From positions 1 through 64,000 of the forward strand of contig NZ_SLXU01000002.1 of NCBI RefSeq assembly GCF_004343505.1: a stretch of DNA of 64,000 nt, written 5' to 3'. Made by a program: the position numbers and the translations under genes. Each line of letters begins with the position of its first letter. The first letter of the stretch is position 1. Positions 54,692-64,000 of this stretch are shown here, one piece after another. The notes beneath the pieces were generated by a model, which saw nothing but the letters and a program-made list of their open reading frames with translations, did no database searches and was not told the DNA's origin. This DNA comes from Rhodovulum bhavnagarense. Lineage in GTDB: Bacteria > Pseudomonadota > Alphaproteobacteria > Rhodobacterales > Rhodobacteraceae.

Positions 54692-56359
54692 ATGGCTTCG
54701 TATCAGTATGTCTACCACATGGATGGCGTGTCCAAGACCTATCCCGGCGGCAAGAAATGCTTTGAAAACATCCGCCTCAGTTTTCTGCCCGGGGTCAAGA
54801 TCGGCGTGGTGGGTGTCAACGGCGCGGGCAAGTCCACGCTTTTGCGTATCATGGCCGGCTGGGACAAGGACTTCACCGGCGAGGCTTGGGCGGCCAAGGG
54901 TGCCAAGGTCGGGTACCTGCCGCAGGAACCCGAACTCGATCCGAACCTGAGCGTGCGCGAAAACGTCATGCTGGGCGTGGCCGAGAAGAAGGCCAAGATC
55001 GACCGCTTCAACGAGATCGCGATGGAGGTGGCCGAGAACTATTCCGACGAGTTGATGGAGGAGATGACCACCCTTCAGGATCAGATCGACGCGGAAAACC
55101 TCTGGGATCTCGACAGCCAGATCGACGTCGCGATGGAGGCCCTGCGCTGCCCCCCCGACGATGCGCCGGTCGAAACCCTCTCGGGCGGCGAACGCCGCCG
55201 GGTGGCGTTGTGCAAGCTCTTGCTCGAGGCCCCCGACATGCTGCTGCTGGATGAACCGACCAACCACCTGGATGCAGAAACCATCGCCTGGCTGCAAAAG
55301 CACCTGATCGAGTACAAGGGCACGATCCTGATCGTCACCCATGACCGCTATTTCCTGGACGACATCACGGGCTGGATTCTCGAACTCGACCGCGGTCGCG
55401 GCATTCCCTACGAAGGCAATTACTCCTCCTGGCTGGAACAGAAATCGAAACGCCTGGCGCAAGAGGCGCGCGAGGACAAGGCGAAACAGAAACAACTCGA
55501 ACGCGAACTCGACTGGATTCGCGCCGGCCAAAAGGCCCGCCAGGCGAAATCCAAGGCCCGGATCCAGGCCTACGAGGAAATGGCCAGCCAGTCGGAACGC
55601 GAGAAACTCTCGCGCGCCCAGATCATCATCCCAAACGGCCCGCGCCTGGGCGGCAAGGTGATCGAGGTAGAGGGGCTGCGCAAAGGCTATGGCGACCGGC
55701 TGTTGATCGAGGATCTGTCCTTTGCGCTTCCGCCCGGCGGCATCGTCGGCGTGATCGGCCCGAACGGCGCGGGCAAGTCCACGCTGTTCCGCATGTTGAC
55801 CGGGCAGGAACAGCCCGACGAGGGCAAGATCGAGTTCGGCGACACTGTGAAACTGAGCTATGTCGACCAGTCCCGCGACGCGCTGGATGCAAACAAGACC
55901 GTGTGGGAGGAAATCTCGGACGGGCTGGATATCGTGGTGCTGGGCGATGCCGAGGTGAACTCCCGCGCTTATTGCTCCTCTTTCAACTTCAAGGGCGGCG
56001 ATCAGCAGAAAAAGGTGGGGCTTCTGTCGGGCGGGGAACGCAACCGCGTCCACATGGCCAAGCTGTTGAAATCCGGCGGCAACGTGCTGCTGCTGGACGA
56101 GCCCACCAACGACCTGGACGTGGAAACCCTGCAGGCGCTGGAAGCGGCACTTGAGGATTTCGCCGGCTGCGCTGTCATCATCAGCCACGACCGCTTCTTT
56201 CTCGACCGCCTTTGCACTCACATCCTTGCGTTTGAGGGCGAGGCTCATGTCGAATGGTTCGAGGGCAATTTCGAGGCCTACGAGGAAGACAAGATCCGGC
56301 GCCTCGGACCTGATTCGGTGGAACCGAAGCGGGTGAAATATAAGAAATTCGCAAGGTGA
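54692..56359 (+). CDS. ettA: Energy-dependent translational throttle protein EttA
   Basis: A 555-residue ABC-F protein. Two ABC domains with Walker A ([12 protein letters not shown] and GPNGAGKSTLFR) and signatures (LSGGERRRVALC and LSGGERNRVHMA), a tRNA-interaction linker rich in Arg/Lys (KAKQKQLERELDWIRAGQKARQAK) and the arm region. ABC-F proteins bind the ribosomal E site and adjust translation to ATP supply. ATG 54692 is the family start (MASYQYVYHMDGVSKTYPGGK). Length 555 is the standard EttA length. Confidence 0.96.
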   Translation: MASYQYVYHMDGVSKTYPGGKKCFENIRLSFLPGVKIGVVGVNGAGKSTLLRIMAGWDKDFTGEAWAAKGAKVGYLPQEPELDPNLSVRENVMLGVAEKKAKIDRFNEIAMEVAENYSDELMEEMTTLQDQIDAENLWDLDSQIDVAMEALRCPPDDAPVETLSGGERRRVALCKLLLEAPDMLLLDEPTNHLDAETIAWLQKHLIEYKGTILIVTHDRYFLDDITGWILELDRGRGIPYEGNYSSWLEQKSKRLAQEAREDKAKQKQLERELDWIRAGQKARQAKSKARIQAYEEMASQSEREKLSRAQIIIPNGPRLGGKVIEVEGLRKGYGDRLLIEDLSFALPPGGIVGVIGPNGAGKSTLFRMLTGQEQPDEGKIEFGDTVKLSYVDQSRDALDANKTVWEEISDGLDIVVLGDAEVNSRAYCSSFNFKGGDQQKKVGLLSGGERNRVHMAKLLKSGGNVLLLDEPTNDLDVETLQALEAALEDFAGCAVIISHDRFFLDRLCTHILAFEGEAHVEWFEGNFEAYEEDKIRRLGPDSVEPKRVKYKKFAR

Positions 56360-56395
56360 GCAGGCCGGGCCAAGAGTCGGGCCAAGTATAGCAGG

Positions 56396-56422
56396 CGCCG
56401 GGGGCGTGCTACCGCCCCGGCG
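56396..56422 (+). terminator. Possible terminator after ettA
   Basis: CGCCGGGGGCG (56396-56406) pairs with CGCCCCGGCG (56413-56422) with one bulge around a 6-nt loop. No strong T-run follows. It lies 36 bp after the ettA stop. Confidence 0.45.
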
Positions 56423-56601
56423 TCCCGCTTCACCTCTTGATCTCGATTTCCGCGCCCCTTGCCAGCCGCGATGGCGCATCGGTCTTTGGCATGTCAACGC
56501 CAAGGCGCTGAGCGCTCTGCCGATCGGCACGAGGAGTACTGACGCACGAGACAACTGCCCGGATTACCCAAGGGCTATATTTAACATGTGTTACAGAGGT
56601 T

Positions 56602-56677
<76 letters not shown>

Positions 56678-56773
56678 ATGTGGTGCGTGCCTTCCGGCTC
56701 GCCCGGTTGTATCTATGAAAGCGGCGGGGGGAGTGCAAGCGAAAAAATGCCCCGCCGTTTTCCTTGATTCCGG

Positions 56774-57103
56774 TCAGTTCTCGTCGTCGTCAGAGGACAC
56801 GTCGGCAATGTCGTCGAGCGACACGTTATCGTCGTCATCATCGTCCAGGATGTCGTCATCCAAGTCGACATCGTTGCCGTCATCATCGTCGATCACGTCA
56901 TCGTCGTTGTCCAGCACGGCCGGCGCCGCCTTGGCAACCGTGGCTTTCTCGGTGATCATCTGGCGGCCCTTGCCCGGCAGCAGGCTATCTGCCGAAAAAC
57001 TTTGCCCGCAAGAGGGGCAGGTCATCGGGTCGCGCTGCAGGTCATAGAAGCGGGTCGAGCAGTGCGGGCAGACACGCTTTACGCCCCATTCTTCCTTTGG
57101 CAT
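56774..57103 (-). CDS. TIGR02300 family acidic protein
   Basis: A 109-residue protein with an N-terminal zinc-ribbon-like CPHCSTRFYDLQRDPMTCPSCG (four Cys) and a C-terminal tail of Asp runs (DDDVIDDDDG, DDDILDDDDDDN). This Fyd(L)N-acid-domain layout is TIGR02300, alphaproteobacterial and of unknown function. The acidic tail could bind cations or basic proteins. It is transcribed opposite to the next gene (57214). Confidence 0.88.
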   Translation of the reverse strand: MPKEEWGVKRVCPHCSTRFYDLQRDPMTCPSCGQSFSADSLLPGKGRQMITEKATVAKAAPAVLDNDDDVIDDDDGNDVDLDDDILDDDDDDNVSLDDIADVSSDDDEN

Positions 57104-57213
57104 GGAGTTCCTCTCGGGTCACGTCTTTTTGCGGTTGCAGCCACGTGCCACAAGTCCCCTTGTGTGTCAAAGCCCTTTTGCCCCGGTGCCCGCGCGCATG
57201 ACGAGAGGACGCG

Positions 57214-57906
57214 ATGCAGAGAACCCGCCTGCCCGGAACACCGCCGCTAGAGGTGATCCTGCGCCGATCGGCGCGGGCACGGCGCTATTCGCTACGAATC
57301 TCGCAGCTTGACGGCCGCGTGACGCTGACCCTGCCCAGCAGCGCGCCCCTGGCCGAGGGGCTGGCATTCCTGCGCGAAAAGGAAAACTGGATTCGCGGTC
57401 ATCTGGCCGCCAGGCCCGACGAACTCCGGGTGCGACTGGGCGGCGAGGTGCCGTACCGGGGACGCGCGCTGCCGGTGGTGCCAGGGCGCGGGCGCAGGGT
57501 GCAGCTTACAGAGATCGGCCTGGCGGTGCCCGGTCCGGACGCGCATGCCGGCCCGCAGGTCATGGCTTTTCTCAAGACCCGCGCGCGGGCCGATCTCGCG
57601 GCCGCCGCTGATGGCTATGCCGCAGCCCTCGGCCGGGGCTATGGCCGGTTGACATTGCGCGACACGCGATCGCGCTGGGGCTCCTGCTCGTCGCGGGGTG
57701 ATCTGATGTTTTCGTGGCGGCTGATCATGGCCCCGCCGCAGGTGCTCGATTACGTCGCCGCCCACGAGGTGGCCCACTTGGCAGAGATGAATCATTCCGC
57801 GGCCTTCTGGGCCGTTCTGGGCCGGCTGATGCCGGATTACGAGGCGCCGCGCGCATGGCTGCGCGCGAATGGTGCGTCGCTGCACCGAGTGCGCTTCGTC
57901 GATTGA
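57214..57906 (+). CDS. M48-like/YgjP-type metallopeptidase (DUF45)
   Basis: A 230-residue protein of COG1451. The metal site is HEVAHLAEMNHSAAFW (HExxH plus NHS), preceded by the diagnostic RWGSCSSRGDLMFSWRLIMAPPQVLDYV. N-terminal half is beta-rich. No signal peptide or TM; a cytoplasmic zinc hydrolase is expected, with substrate unknown. Confidence 0.85.
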   Translation: MQRTRLPGTPPLEVILRRSARARRYSLRISQLDGRVTLTLPSSAPLAEGLAFLREKENWIRGHLAARPDELRVRLGGEVPYRGRALPVVPGRGRRVQLTEIGLAVPGPDAHAGPQVMAFLKTRARADLAAAADGYAAALGRGYGRLTLRDTRSRWGSCSSRGDLMFSWRLIMAPPQVLDYVAAHEVAHLAEMNHSAAFWAVLGRLMPDYEAPRAWLRANGASLHRVRFVD

Positions 57907-57919
57907 CGCGGGCGACTTA

Positions 57920-57929
57920 TGTGATCACA
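57920..57929. promoter_or_regulatory. Palindrome TGTGATCACA before the GntR gene
   Basis: A perfect 10-bp palindrome 9 bases upstream of the GntR-family start at 57938 and within the 31-base gap after the metallopeptidase gene. The place suggests an autoregulatory operator for the GntR protein. Confidence 0.45.
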
Positions 57930-57937
57930 CTCGCACC

Positions 57938-58588
57938 ATGCTGATCCAGACCCGTCCAGGCGAAGGCGGCAGCGCCGCGCATGAGCGGCTTTACCGCGCG
58001 CTTCGCACCCAGATCATGCACGGCGAATTGACGCCGGGCGCCGCGCTGACCCTGCGTGGCATCGCGCGCCAGTTCGGTCTCTCCATGACCCCCGCGCGCG
58101 AGGCCGTGCGCCGCCTCGTGGCCGAGGGGGCGTTGACGCTTTCCGCCTCGGGCCGGGTGGCCACGCCGGAACTGTCGAACGAACGGATCGAAGAGCTGGC
58201 CGCGCTGCGCGCCCTGCTGGAGCCGGAACTGGCCAGCCGCGCGCTGCCGCGCGCCCATATGGCGCTGATCGACCGGATGCAGAAGATCAATACCGAGATC
58301 GGCGAGGTCATGGGCCGTGGCGATGCGGTCGCCTATATTCGGCTGAACCTGGAATTTCACCGCGCACTCTACCTGCGGGCACAAGCCCCCGCCATGCTGG
58401 CCATGGCTGAAACCGTCTGGCTCCAACTTGGCCCCACGATGCGGGCGCTTTACGGCCGTTTGCGCCGGTCCGAACCACCCCAGCACCACCGCATGATCCT
58501 TGCCGCGCTCAGGGCCGGGGATGAACCCGCGCTGCGGCTGGCTGTGCGAACAGATGTCACCCAAGGCCTCAGGATGCTGGCCACCTGA
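57938..58588 (+). CDS. GntR-family regulator (FCD subgroup)
   Basis: A 216-residue regulator: winged helix at residues 12-75 (HERLYRALRTQIMHGELTPGAALTLRGIARQFGLSMTPAREAVRRL) and an FCD ligand-binding domain (90-216) with RLNLEFHRALYLRA and HHRMILAALRAGD motifs holding the metal-binding His residues. FadR/VanR-type members control metabolism of acids and sugars. The upstream gap carries a palindrome. Its target genes are not known. Confidence 0.88.
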   Translation: MLIQTRPGEGGSAAHERLYRALRTQIMHGELTPGAALTLRGIARQFGLSMTPAREAVRRLVAEGALTLSASGRVATPELSNERIEELAALRALLEPELASRALPRAHMALIDRMQKINTEIGEVMGRGDAVAYIRLNLEFHRALYLRAQAPAMLAMAETVWLQLGPTMRALYGRLRRSEPPQHHRMILAALRAGDEPALRLAVRTDVTQGLRMLAT

Positions 58589-58605
58589 GCGCCTCACCCC
58601 CGGCC

Positions 58606-58647
58606 CTTCTTCTTGGTCAAAATACCCAAATGCCACCGCTGGCGGCA
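58606..58647 (+). repeat. Dispersed repeat, copy B
   Basis: CTTCTTCTTGG (58606-58616) followed by TCAAAATACCC and a hairpin TGCCaCC-GCT-GGcGGCA (58631-58647, one mismatch) with a 3-nt loop. It is 18 bp after the GntR stop codon, in the same orientation. The second hairpin of copies A and C is missing. Confidence 0.55.
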
Positions 58648-58695
58648 GGTGCCGAGGCGCGCGAGGTCTGTGCTGAAAATCCTTCGGCCGCGCCG

Positions 58696-60084
58696 TCAAC
58701 TGTGGATCGGGCCGTCGCCGCAGGCCAGCGCCGCCTCGCGGACCGCCTCTGAATAGGTCGGGTGGGCGTGGCAGGTGCGGGCCAGATCCTCGGCCGCGGC
58801 GCCGAATTCCATCGCCACGCAGATCTCGTGGATCAGCTCGCCCGCGGCGGGGCCGATGATATGGGCGCCCAGGATGCGGTCGGTCTCGGCATCGGCGAGG
58901 ATCTTGACGAAACCGTCGGCGGCGAAATTCGCCTTGGCCCGACCGTTGCCCATGAAGGAGAACTTGCCGACCTTGTAGGCGCGGCCCGCCTCTTTCAGGC
59001 TGTCCTCGGTCTTGCCGACGCTTGCGACCTCGGGATGGGTGTAGATCACGCCCGGGATCACGCCGTAATTCACATGGCCCGCCTGGCCGGCCAGGATCTC
59101 GGCCAGGGCCATGCCCTCGTCCTCGGCCTTGTGGGCCAGCATCGGGCCCTCGATCACGTCGCCGATGGCATAGATCCCGTCAACGGAGGTCTTGTACCGG
59201 GCATCCGTGGCGATCTGGCCGCGCTGGGTCATCTCGACGCCCAGCCCGTCCAGGCCCAGCCCGTCGGTGAAGGGTTTGCGCCCGGTGGCGACCAGCACCA
59301 CATCGGCGTCCAGCTGGTGTTCGCTGTCATCCTTGCGCAGGGTATAGGCGACCTTGGCCTTGGTCTTCAGCGCCTCGGTGCCCTGGACGGCGGCGCCGGT
59401 GATGATGTCCAGCCCCTGCTTTTTCAAGAGCGCGCGGAAGCTGCGCGCCACCTCGGTATCCATGCCCGGGGTGATCTGGTCGAGATATTCCAGTACCGTG
59501 ACCTCGGCGCCCAGGCGCGCATAGACCGAGCCCAGTTCCAGCCCGATCACGCCGGCGCCGATCACCGCCAGTTTCCTGGGGACTTTCGGCAGGGACAGCG
59601 CGCCGGTGGAGGAGACGACGGTGTTTTCGTCGATCTCCACCCCGGGGATCGTGGCCGGGGCCGAGCCCGAGGCGATGATGATGTGTTTCGCGGTATGGGT
59701 TTCCTCGCCCACCTCGACCGCGCCGGGTTCGGGGATGCGGGCCCAGCCCTTGATCCAGTCGACCTTGTTCTTCTTGAACAGGAACTCGATGCCCTTGGTG
59801 TTCTGGCCGATCACCTCGTCCTTGTAGCTCTGCATCTGCGCCCAGTCGACCGAGGGAGATTTGCCCTTCAGCCCCATCTTGGCAAAGTTGTGTTCGGCCT
59901 CGTGCAACTGGTGGCTGGCGTGCAGCAGTGCCTTGGAGGGGATGCAGCCCACGTTCAGGCAGGTGCCGCCGAGCGTATCGCGCCCCTCGACACAGGCGGT
60001 TTTCAGGCCGAGCTGTGCGCAGCGGATCGCGCAGACATAGCCGCCGGGGCCGGAACCGATGATGATGACGTCATAATTTGCCAT
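58696..60084 (-). CDS. lpdA: Dihydrolipoyl dehydrogenase
   Basis: A 462-residue flavoprotein (E3) of the 2-oxo-acid dehydrogenase complexes. The FAD domain [17 protein letters not shown] and redox disulfide [13 protein letters not shown] are at the N-terminus, NAD-binding [17 protein letters not shown] in the middle, and the C-terminal interface active-site His-Glu pair is in [11 protein letters not shown]. It follows two small membrane proteins in the odh operon and would serve 2-oxoglutarate dehydrogenase. Confidence 0.96.
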   Translation of the reverse strand: MANYDVIIIGSGPGGYVCAIRCAQLGLKTACVEGRDTLGGTCLNVGCIPSKALLHASHQLHEAEHNFAKMGLKGKSPSVDWAQMQSYKDEVIGQNTKGIEFLFKKNKVDWIKGWARIPEPGAVEVGEETHTAKHIIIASGSAPATIPGVEIDENTVVSSTGALSLPKVPRKLAVIGAGVIGLELGSVYARLGAEVTVLEYLDQITPGMDTEVARSFRALLKKQGLDIITGAAVQGTEALKTKAKVAYTLRKDDSEHQLDADVVLVATGRKPFTDGLGLDGLGVEMTQRGQIATDARYKTSVDGIYAIGDVIEGPMLAHKAEDEGMALAEILAGQAGHVNYGVIPGVIYTHPEVASVGKTEDSLKEAGRAYKVGKFSFMGNGRAKANFAADGFVKILADAETDRILGAHIIGPAAGELIHEICVAMEFGAAAEDLARTCHAHPTYSEAVREAALACGDGPIHS

Positions 60085-60130
60085 GGAGGCCTCCTATCGG
60101 GGCATGTCGTGGGGTGTTAATCGGGGAGGG

Positions 60131-60198
60131 GGGGGCTGTCTGCCCCCCGCCGCGCCGCTGGCGCGACTCCCCCCGAGGGTATTTCGGCCAAGAAGAAG
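60131..60198 (-). repeat. Dispersed repeat, copy C
   Basis: Reading on the minus strand: CTTCTTCTTGG (60198-60188) starts immediately after the MAPEG stop codon, then AATACCC, a 6-bp GC hairpin with a 3-nt loop (60165-60151) and a G-run/C-run hairpin (60148-60130). It has the same parts in the same order as copy A. Confidence 0.6.
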
Positions 60199-60594
60199 TC
60201 ACAGGAGAGCGGCCAGGGTCATCAGGATCGTGGCGGCGAAGCCGGTGGTCCAGATCAGCGAGCGGGCGGGCACCCAGCCGCGGGTATAGGCGGGCACGTA
60301 GGCGATGCGCGCGGCGAGGTAGATCCAGGCGCAGAGGGCTGTGAACCATGTGGACTGCTCGGAGACGGTGATCAGGACCACCGCCGCGGTGAACAGGATC
60401 AGCCCCTCGAAATGGTTGTTCAGCGCCCGCTGGGCGCGGGCGGTCTGGCGCGAGAGCTGGTCCGTGGGCGGTTCGTCCCGGGGCGAGAGGGTGTATTTCG
60501 TGCCCAGTTCCATATTGGCGGGGATCGCCAGCAGGGCGAATTGCACGGCCTGAACGAGGATGGCGAGGGCGAGGGCGTAGAGTTCGGGGGTCAT
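60199..60594 (-). CDS. MAPEG family membrane protein
   Basis: A 131-residue four-TM protein of the MAPEG family (membrane-associated eicosanoid and glutathione metabolism), with a YALALAILVQAVQFALLAI first segment and the RAQRALNNHFEGLILFTAAV region (Arg-Asn-x-x-E) that is the family signature. It overlaps the next operon gene by four bases. Inserted within an odh operon, it may have no direct role in the complex. Confidence 0.85.
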   Translation of the reverse strand: MTPELYALALAILVQAVQFALLAIPANMELGTKYTLSPRDEPPTDQLSRQTARAQRALNNHFEGLILFTAAVVLITVSEQSTWFTALCAWIYLAARIAYVPAYTRGWVPARSLIWTTGFAATILMTLAALL

Positions 60595-61066
60595 GGTTTG
60601 TAAGTCCTAAGAAAGTGCCGGATGCTGTCATCCGTCCGGGCGATCTGGGCCGGGTCGCGGAGGGCGAAACCCAGGGTCCAGATGAGCGGAACCTGAATAA
60701 GGAGCAGCAAGAGGGCGCCAATCGTGGCGGTCAGGACGCCGGCAAGGGCCAGGACGACCGTGACGGCGAGTAGCGCGGAGAGGTAGAAGCGGGCGCGTCC
60801 CCGCATCCTGGCCACATAGAACACGGCATAGGTCACGTCGTCCCAGAGGGCATAGACGGCCGCGATTGCAAGCGCTGCCCCCGGGAAGGCCATGCGGCTT
60901 TCGGTCAGGCCGAGGATCGCATTCGCGGCCACGAGCACCGCCACCGAGAGTGCGAGGCGTCTCTGGATGCGGCGGATGCTGTCGCGGGGCGGATCTTGCG
61001 CGGGGCGAAAACCGGGAACGGCCACGTTGCTGAGCAGCAGGTCCATGGGGACGTTGCGCAGACGCA

Positions 61067-61067
<1 letters not shown>
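60591..61067 (-). CDS. Small membrane protein of the odh operon
   Basis: A 158-residue protein with four hydrophobic segments after a basic 35-residue N-terminus. ATG 61067 overlaps the sucB stop (TGATG) and its own stop overlaps the MAPEG start, so all are one tightly coupled transcript. No family is recognised. Confidence 0.7.
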
Positions 61068-62593
<1,526 letters not shown>

Positions 62594-62597
62594 GGAC

Positions 62598-64000
62598 TTA
62601 CCCTTCGATTGTCAGCGCGTCGTTCACGAGCGCGGCTTGCTGTGCCTTGTGCTGGCTGGCCAGGCCCGTGGCGGGCGAGGCGGCGGCGGGGCGGCCCGCG
62701 TAGACGGGCCGACGGTGTTTCGCGTCGATCCGGGTGAGTACCCATTCGAGGTTCGGTTCGATGAAGGTCCAGGCCCCCTGGTTCCTGGGTTCTTCCTGGC
62801 ACCAGACGATCTCGGCCTCGCGGAAACGTTGCAACTCCTTGACCAGGCTGAGCGCCGGGAAAGGATAGAACTGTTCGATACGCAACAGGTAGACATCGTC
62901 GATGCCGCGCGCATCGCGTTCCTCAAGCAGGTCGTAATAGACCTTGCCAGAACAGAGTACGACGCGCTTGATCTCTGCATCCGGCTTGAGGGTCAGATCC
63001 GAGGCGCGATGGGTTTCCGCGTCATCCCACAGCACCCTGTGAAATGATGAACCGGTCAGGAATGCCCTTGCCTCGCTGACCGCCAAGCGATGGCGCAGCA
63101 GTGATTTCGGCGTCATCAGGATCAGCGGCTTGCGAAAATCGCGGTGCAGCTGGCGGCGCAGGATGTGGAAATAATTGGCCGGGGTCGAGCAGTTGGCGAC
63201 GATCCAGTTATCCTCGGCCGAGAGTTGCAGGAACCGTTCCAGCCGGGCCGATGAGTGTTCTGGCCCTTGCCCCTCGAACCCGTGCGGCAGCAGGACCACG
63301 AGGCCCGACATCCGCAACCATTTGCGTTCGCCGGAAGAAATGAACTGGTCGAACATGATCTGGGCGCCGTTGGCGAAATCGCCGAACTGGGCCTCCCACA
63401 TCACCAGTGCGTTGGGTTCGGCCAGGGAATAGCCGTATTCGAAACCCAGTACCGCGTATTCCGACAGCATCGAGTCGATGACCTCGTAGCTGGCCTGGCC
63501 CTTGCGGATGTGGTTCAGCGGATAATACCGCTCCTCGGTATCCTGGTTGATGATCGCGGAATGGCGCTGGCTGAAGGTGCCGCGCGCGCTGTCCTGGCCG
63601 GCCAGGCGCACCGGGTAGCCCTCGGTCAAGAGACCGCCAAAGGCCAGCGCCTCGGCCGTTGCCCAGTCGAACCCCTTGCCAGAGGCGAACATTTCCTTCT
63701 TGGTGTCCAGCAGGCGGCCCACGGTCTTGTGCATGTTGAAGCCATCGGGCACGTTGGTCAGTGCCGCCCCGATCGCCTGCATCGTCTCTTCGGAAATGGC
63801 GGTATCGCCTCGCTGGTATTCATCGCCGCCGCCGCGCTTTATATGGCTCCAGCGGCCGTCCAACCAGTCGGCCTTGTTGGGCTTGTAGTCTTTTCCGGCA
63901 TCGAATTCCTCGTTCAGGTGCGACTGGAACGCGGCCTTCATGTCCTCGATCTCGCCCTCGGGGATCAACCCGTCGGCAACCAGGCGTTCGGTGTAGAGTT
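62598..64000 (-). CDS. sucA: 2-oxoglutarate dehydrogenase E1, C-terminal part (truncated by window end)
   Basis: The window holds about the last 467 residues. They include the pyrimidine-binding and C-terminal domains: [19 protein letters not shown] (with the conserved His), [41 protein letters not shown] and [22 protein letters not shown]. The gene continues past 64000. It is the first enzyme of the complex, and is followed by sucB in the same operon. Confidence 0.95.
   Translation of the reverse strand, partial: LYTERLVADGLIPEGEIEDMKAAFQSHLNEEFDAGKDYKPNKADWLDGRWSHIKRGGGDEYQRGDTAISEETMQAIGAALTNVPDGFNMHKTVGRLLDTKKEMFASGKGFDWATAEALAFGGLLTEGYPVRLAGQDSARGTFSQRHSAIINQDTEERYYPLNHIRKGQASYEVIDSMLSEYAVLGFEYGYSLAEPNALVMWEAQFGDFANGAQIMFDQFISSGERKWLRMSGLVVLLPHGFEGQGPEHSSARLERFLQLSAEDNWIVANCSTPANYFHILRRQLHRDFRKPLILMTPKSLLRHRLAVSEARAFLTGSSFHRVLWDDAETHRASDLTLKPDAEIKRVVLCSGKVYYDLLEERDARGIDDVYLLRIEQFYPFPALSLVKELQRFREAEIVWCQEEPRNQGAWTFIEPNLEWVLTRIDAKHRRPVYAGRPAAASPATGLASQHKAQQAALVNDALTIEG

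Noticed and set aside
54650-56554. A 634-residue minus-strand frame
   Set aside because: Antisense to ettA; the composition is that of a shadow frame.

Overview
The window is a piece of an alphaproteobacterial chromosome, almost certainly from a Rhodobacterales (Roseobacter-group) bacterium. The evidence is the high GC content, the gene set (class I lysyl-tRNA synthetase, short prolyl-tRNA synthetase, ThyX, an LdtR-type MarR regulator, a TIGR02300 protein) and the gene order (odh operon with lpdA, ppx-ppk1-hda, a PCMT gene beside tolC). I cannot name the genus.

The first 14.1 kb is accessory DNA stacked at the 3' side of a tRNA-Cys(GCA) gene (14058-14131, minus strand). From 1 to about 3650 lies the right part of one integrated element. 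It has a tyrosine integrase (2055-3548), a membrane-anchored unknown protein, and a short catalytic-only recombinase translationally coupled to a four-cysteine small protein. From 3654 to 14104 lies a second, compact element of about 10.4 kb, bounded by 47-bp tRNA-Cys-derived direct repeats (44 of 47 identical). It encodes a replication-initiator-like protein with an iteron array inside its gene, terminase small and large subunits, a lambda-type portal, a prohead protease fused to the major capsid protein, a head-tail-joining-like protein, a DUF2190 decoration-like protein, an XRE repressor with operators, a MerR-type regulator, an excisionase-like protein and an integrase. It has no tail, baseplate or lysis genes. 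This looks like a capsid-forming phage satellite (or a prophage deleted down to its head module), and it is the most interesting part of the window.

From 14.2 kb onward the DNA is ordinary chromosome. Region by region: PCMT-tolC-PopZ-like gene, efp, VOC/GNAT/TerB-DnaJ/endonuclease-like genes (14.2-21.7 kb). Next is the polyphosphate and replication-control block ppx-ppk1-hda-AI-2E permease (21.8-27.4 kb). Then come proS, a VOC gene and the lipoprotein-sorting pair lolC/E-lolD (27.5-31.4 kb), and a kinase-like gene, a DUF5765-type membrane protein, a low-GC orphan gene and parE (31.5-36.0 kb). After these lie ppk2, a MATE exporter, a lipoprotein, an aspartate aminotransferase, sdhE and an LdtR-type regulator (36.2-42.2 kb), then gloA, thyX, an ABM-type protein, usp, a ParA-type ATPase and a large beta-helix protein (42.3-48.7 kb). 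The last stretch has a CHAD protein, lysK, TerB, a PPase-like protein, dacB, nadD, ettA, tRNA-Ala(GGC), a GntR regulator and finally the odh operon sucA-sucB-two small membrane proteins-lpdA, with sucA cut by the window end.

Functional threads: polyphosphate is made and broken down by PPK1, Ppx and PPK2 and may be bound by the CHAD protein. Envelope biogenesis is served by TolC, LolCDE, PBP4 and the LdtR-like regulator. A dispersed intergenic repeat (CTTCTTCTTGG motif followed by GC hairpins) occurs three times between 54.5 and 60.2 kb. All calls come from reading the sequence; no database search was possible.
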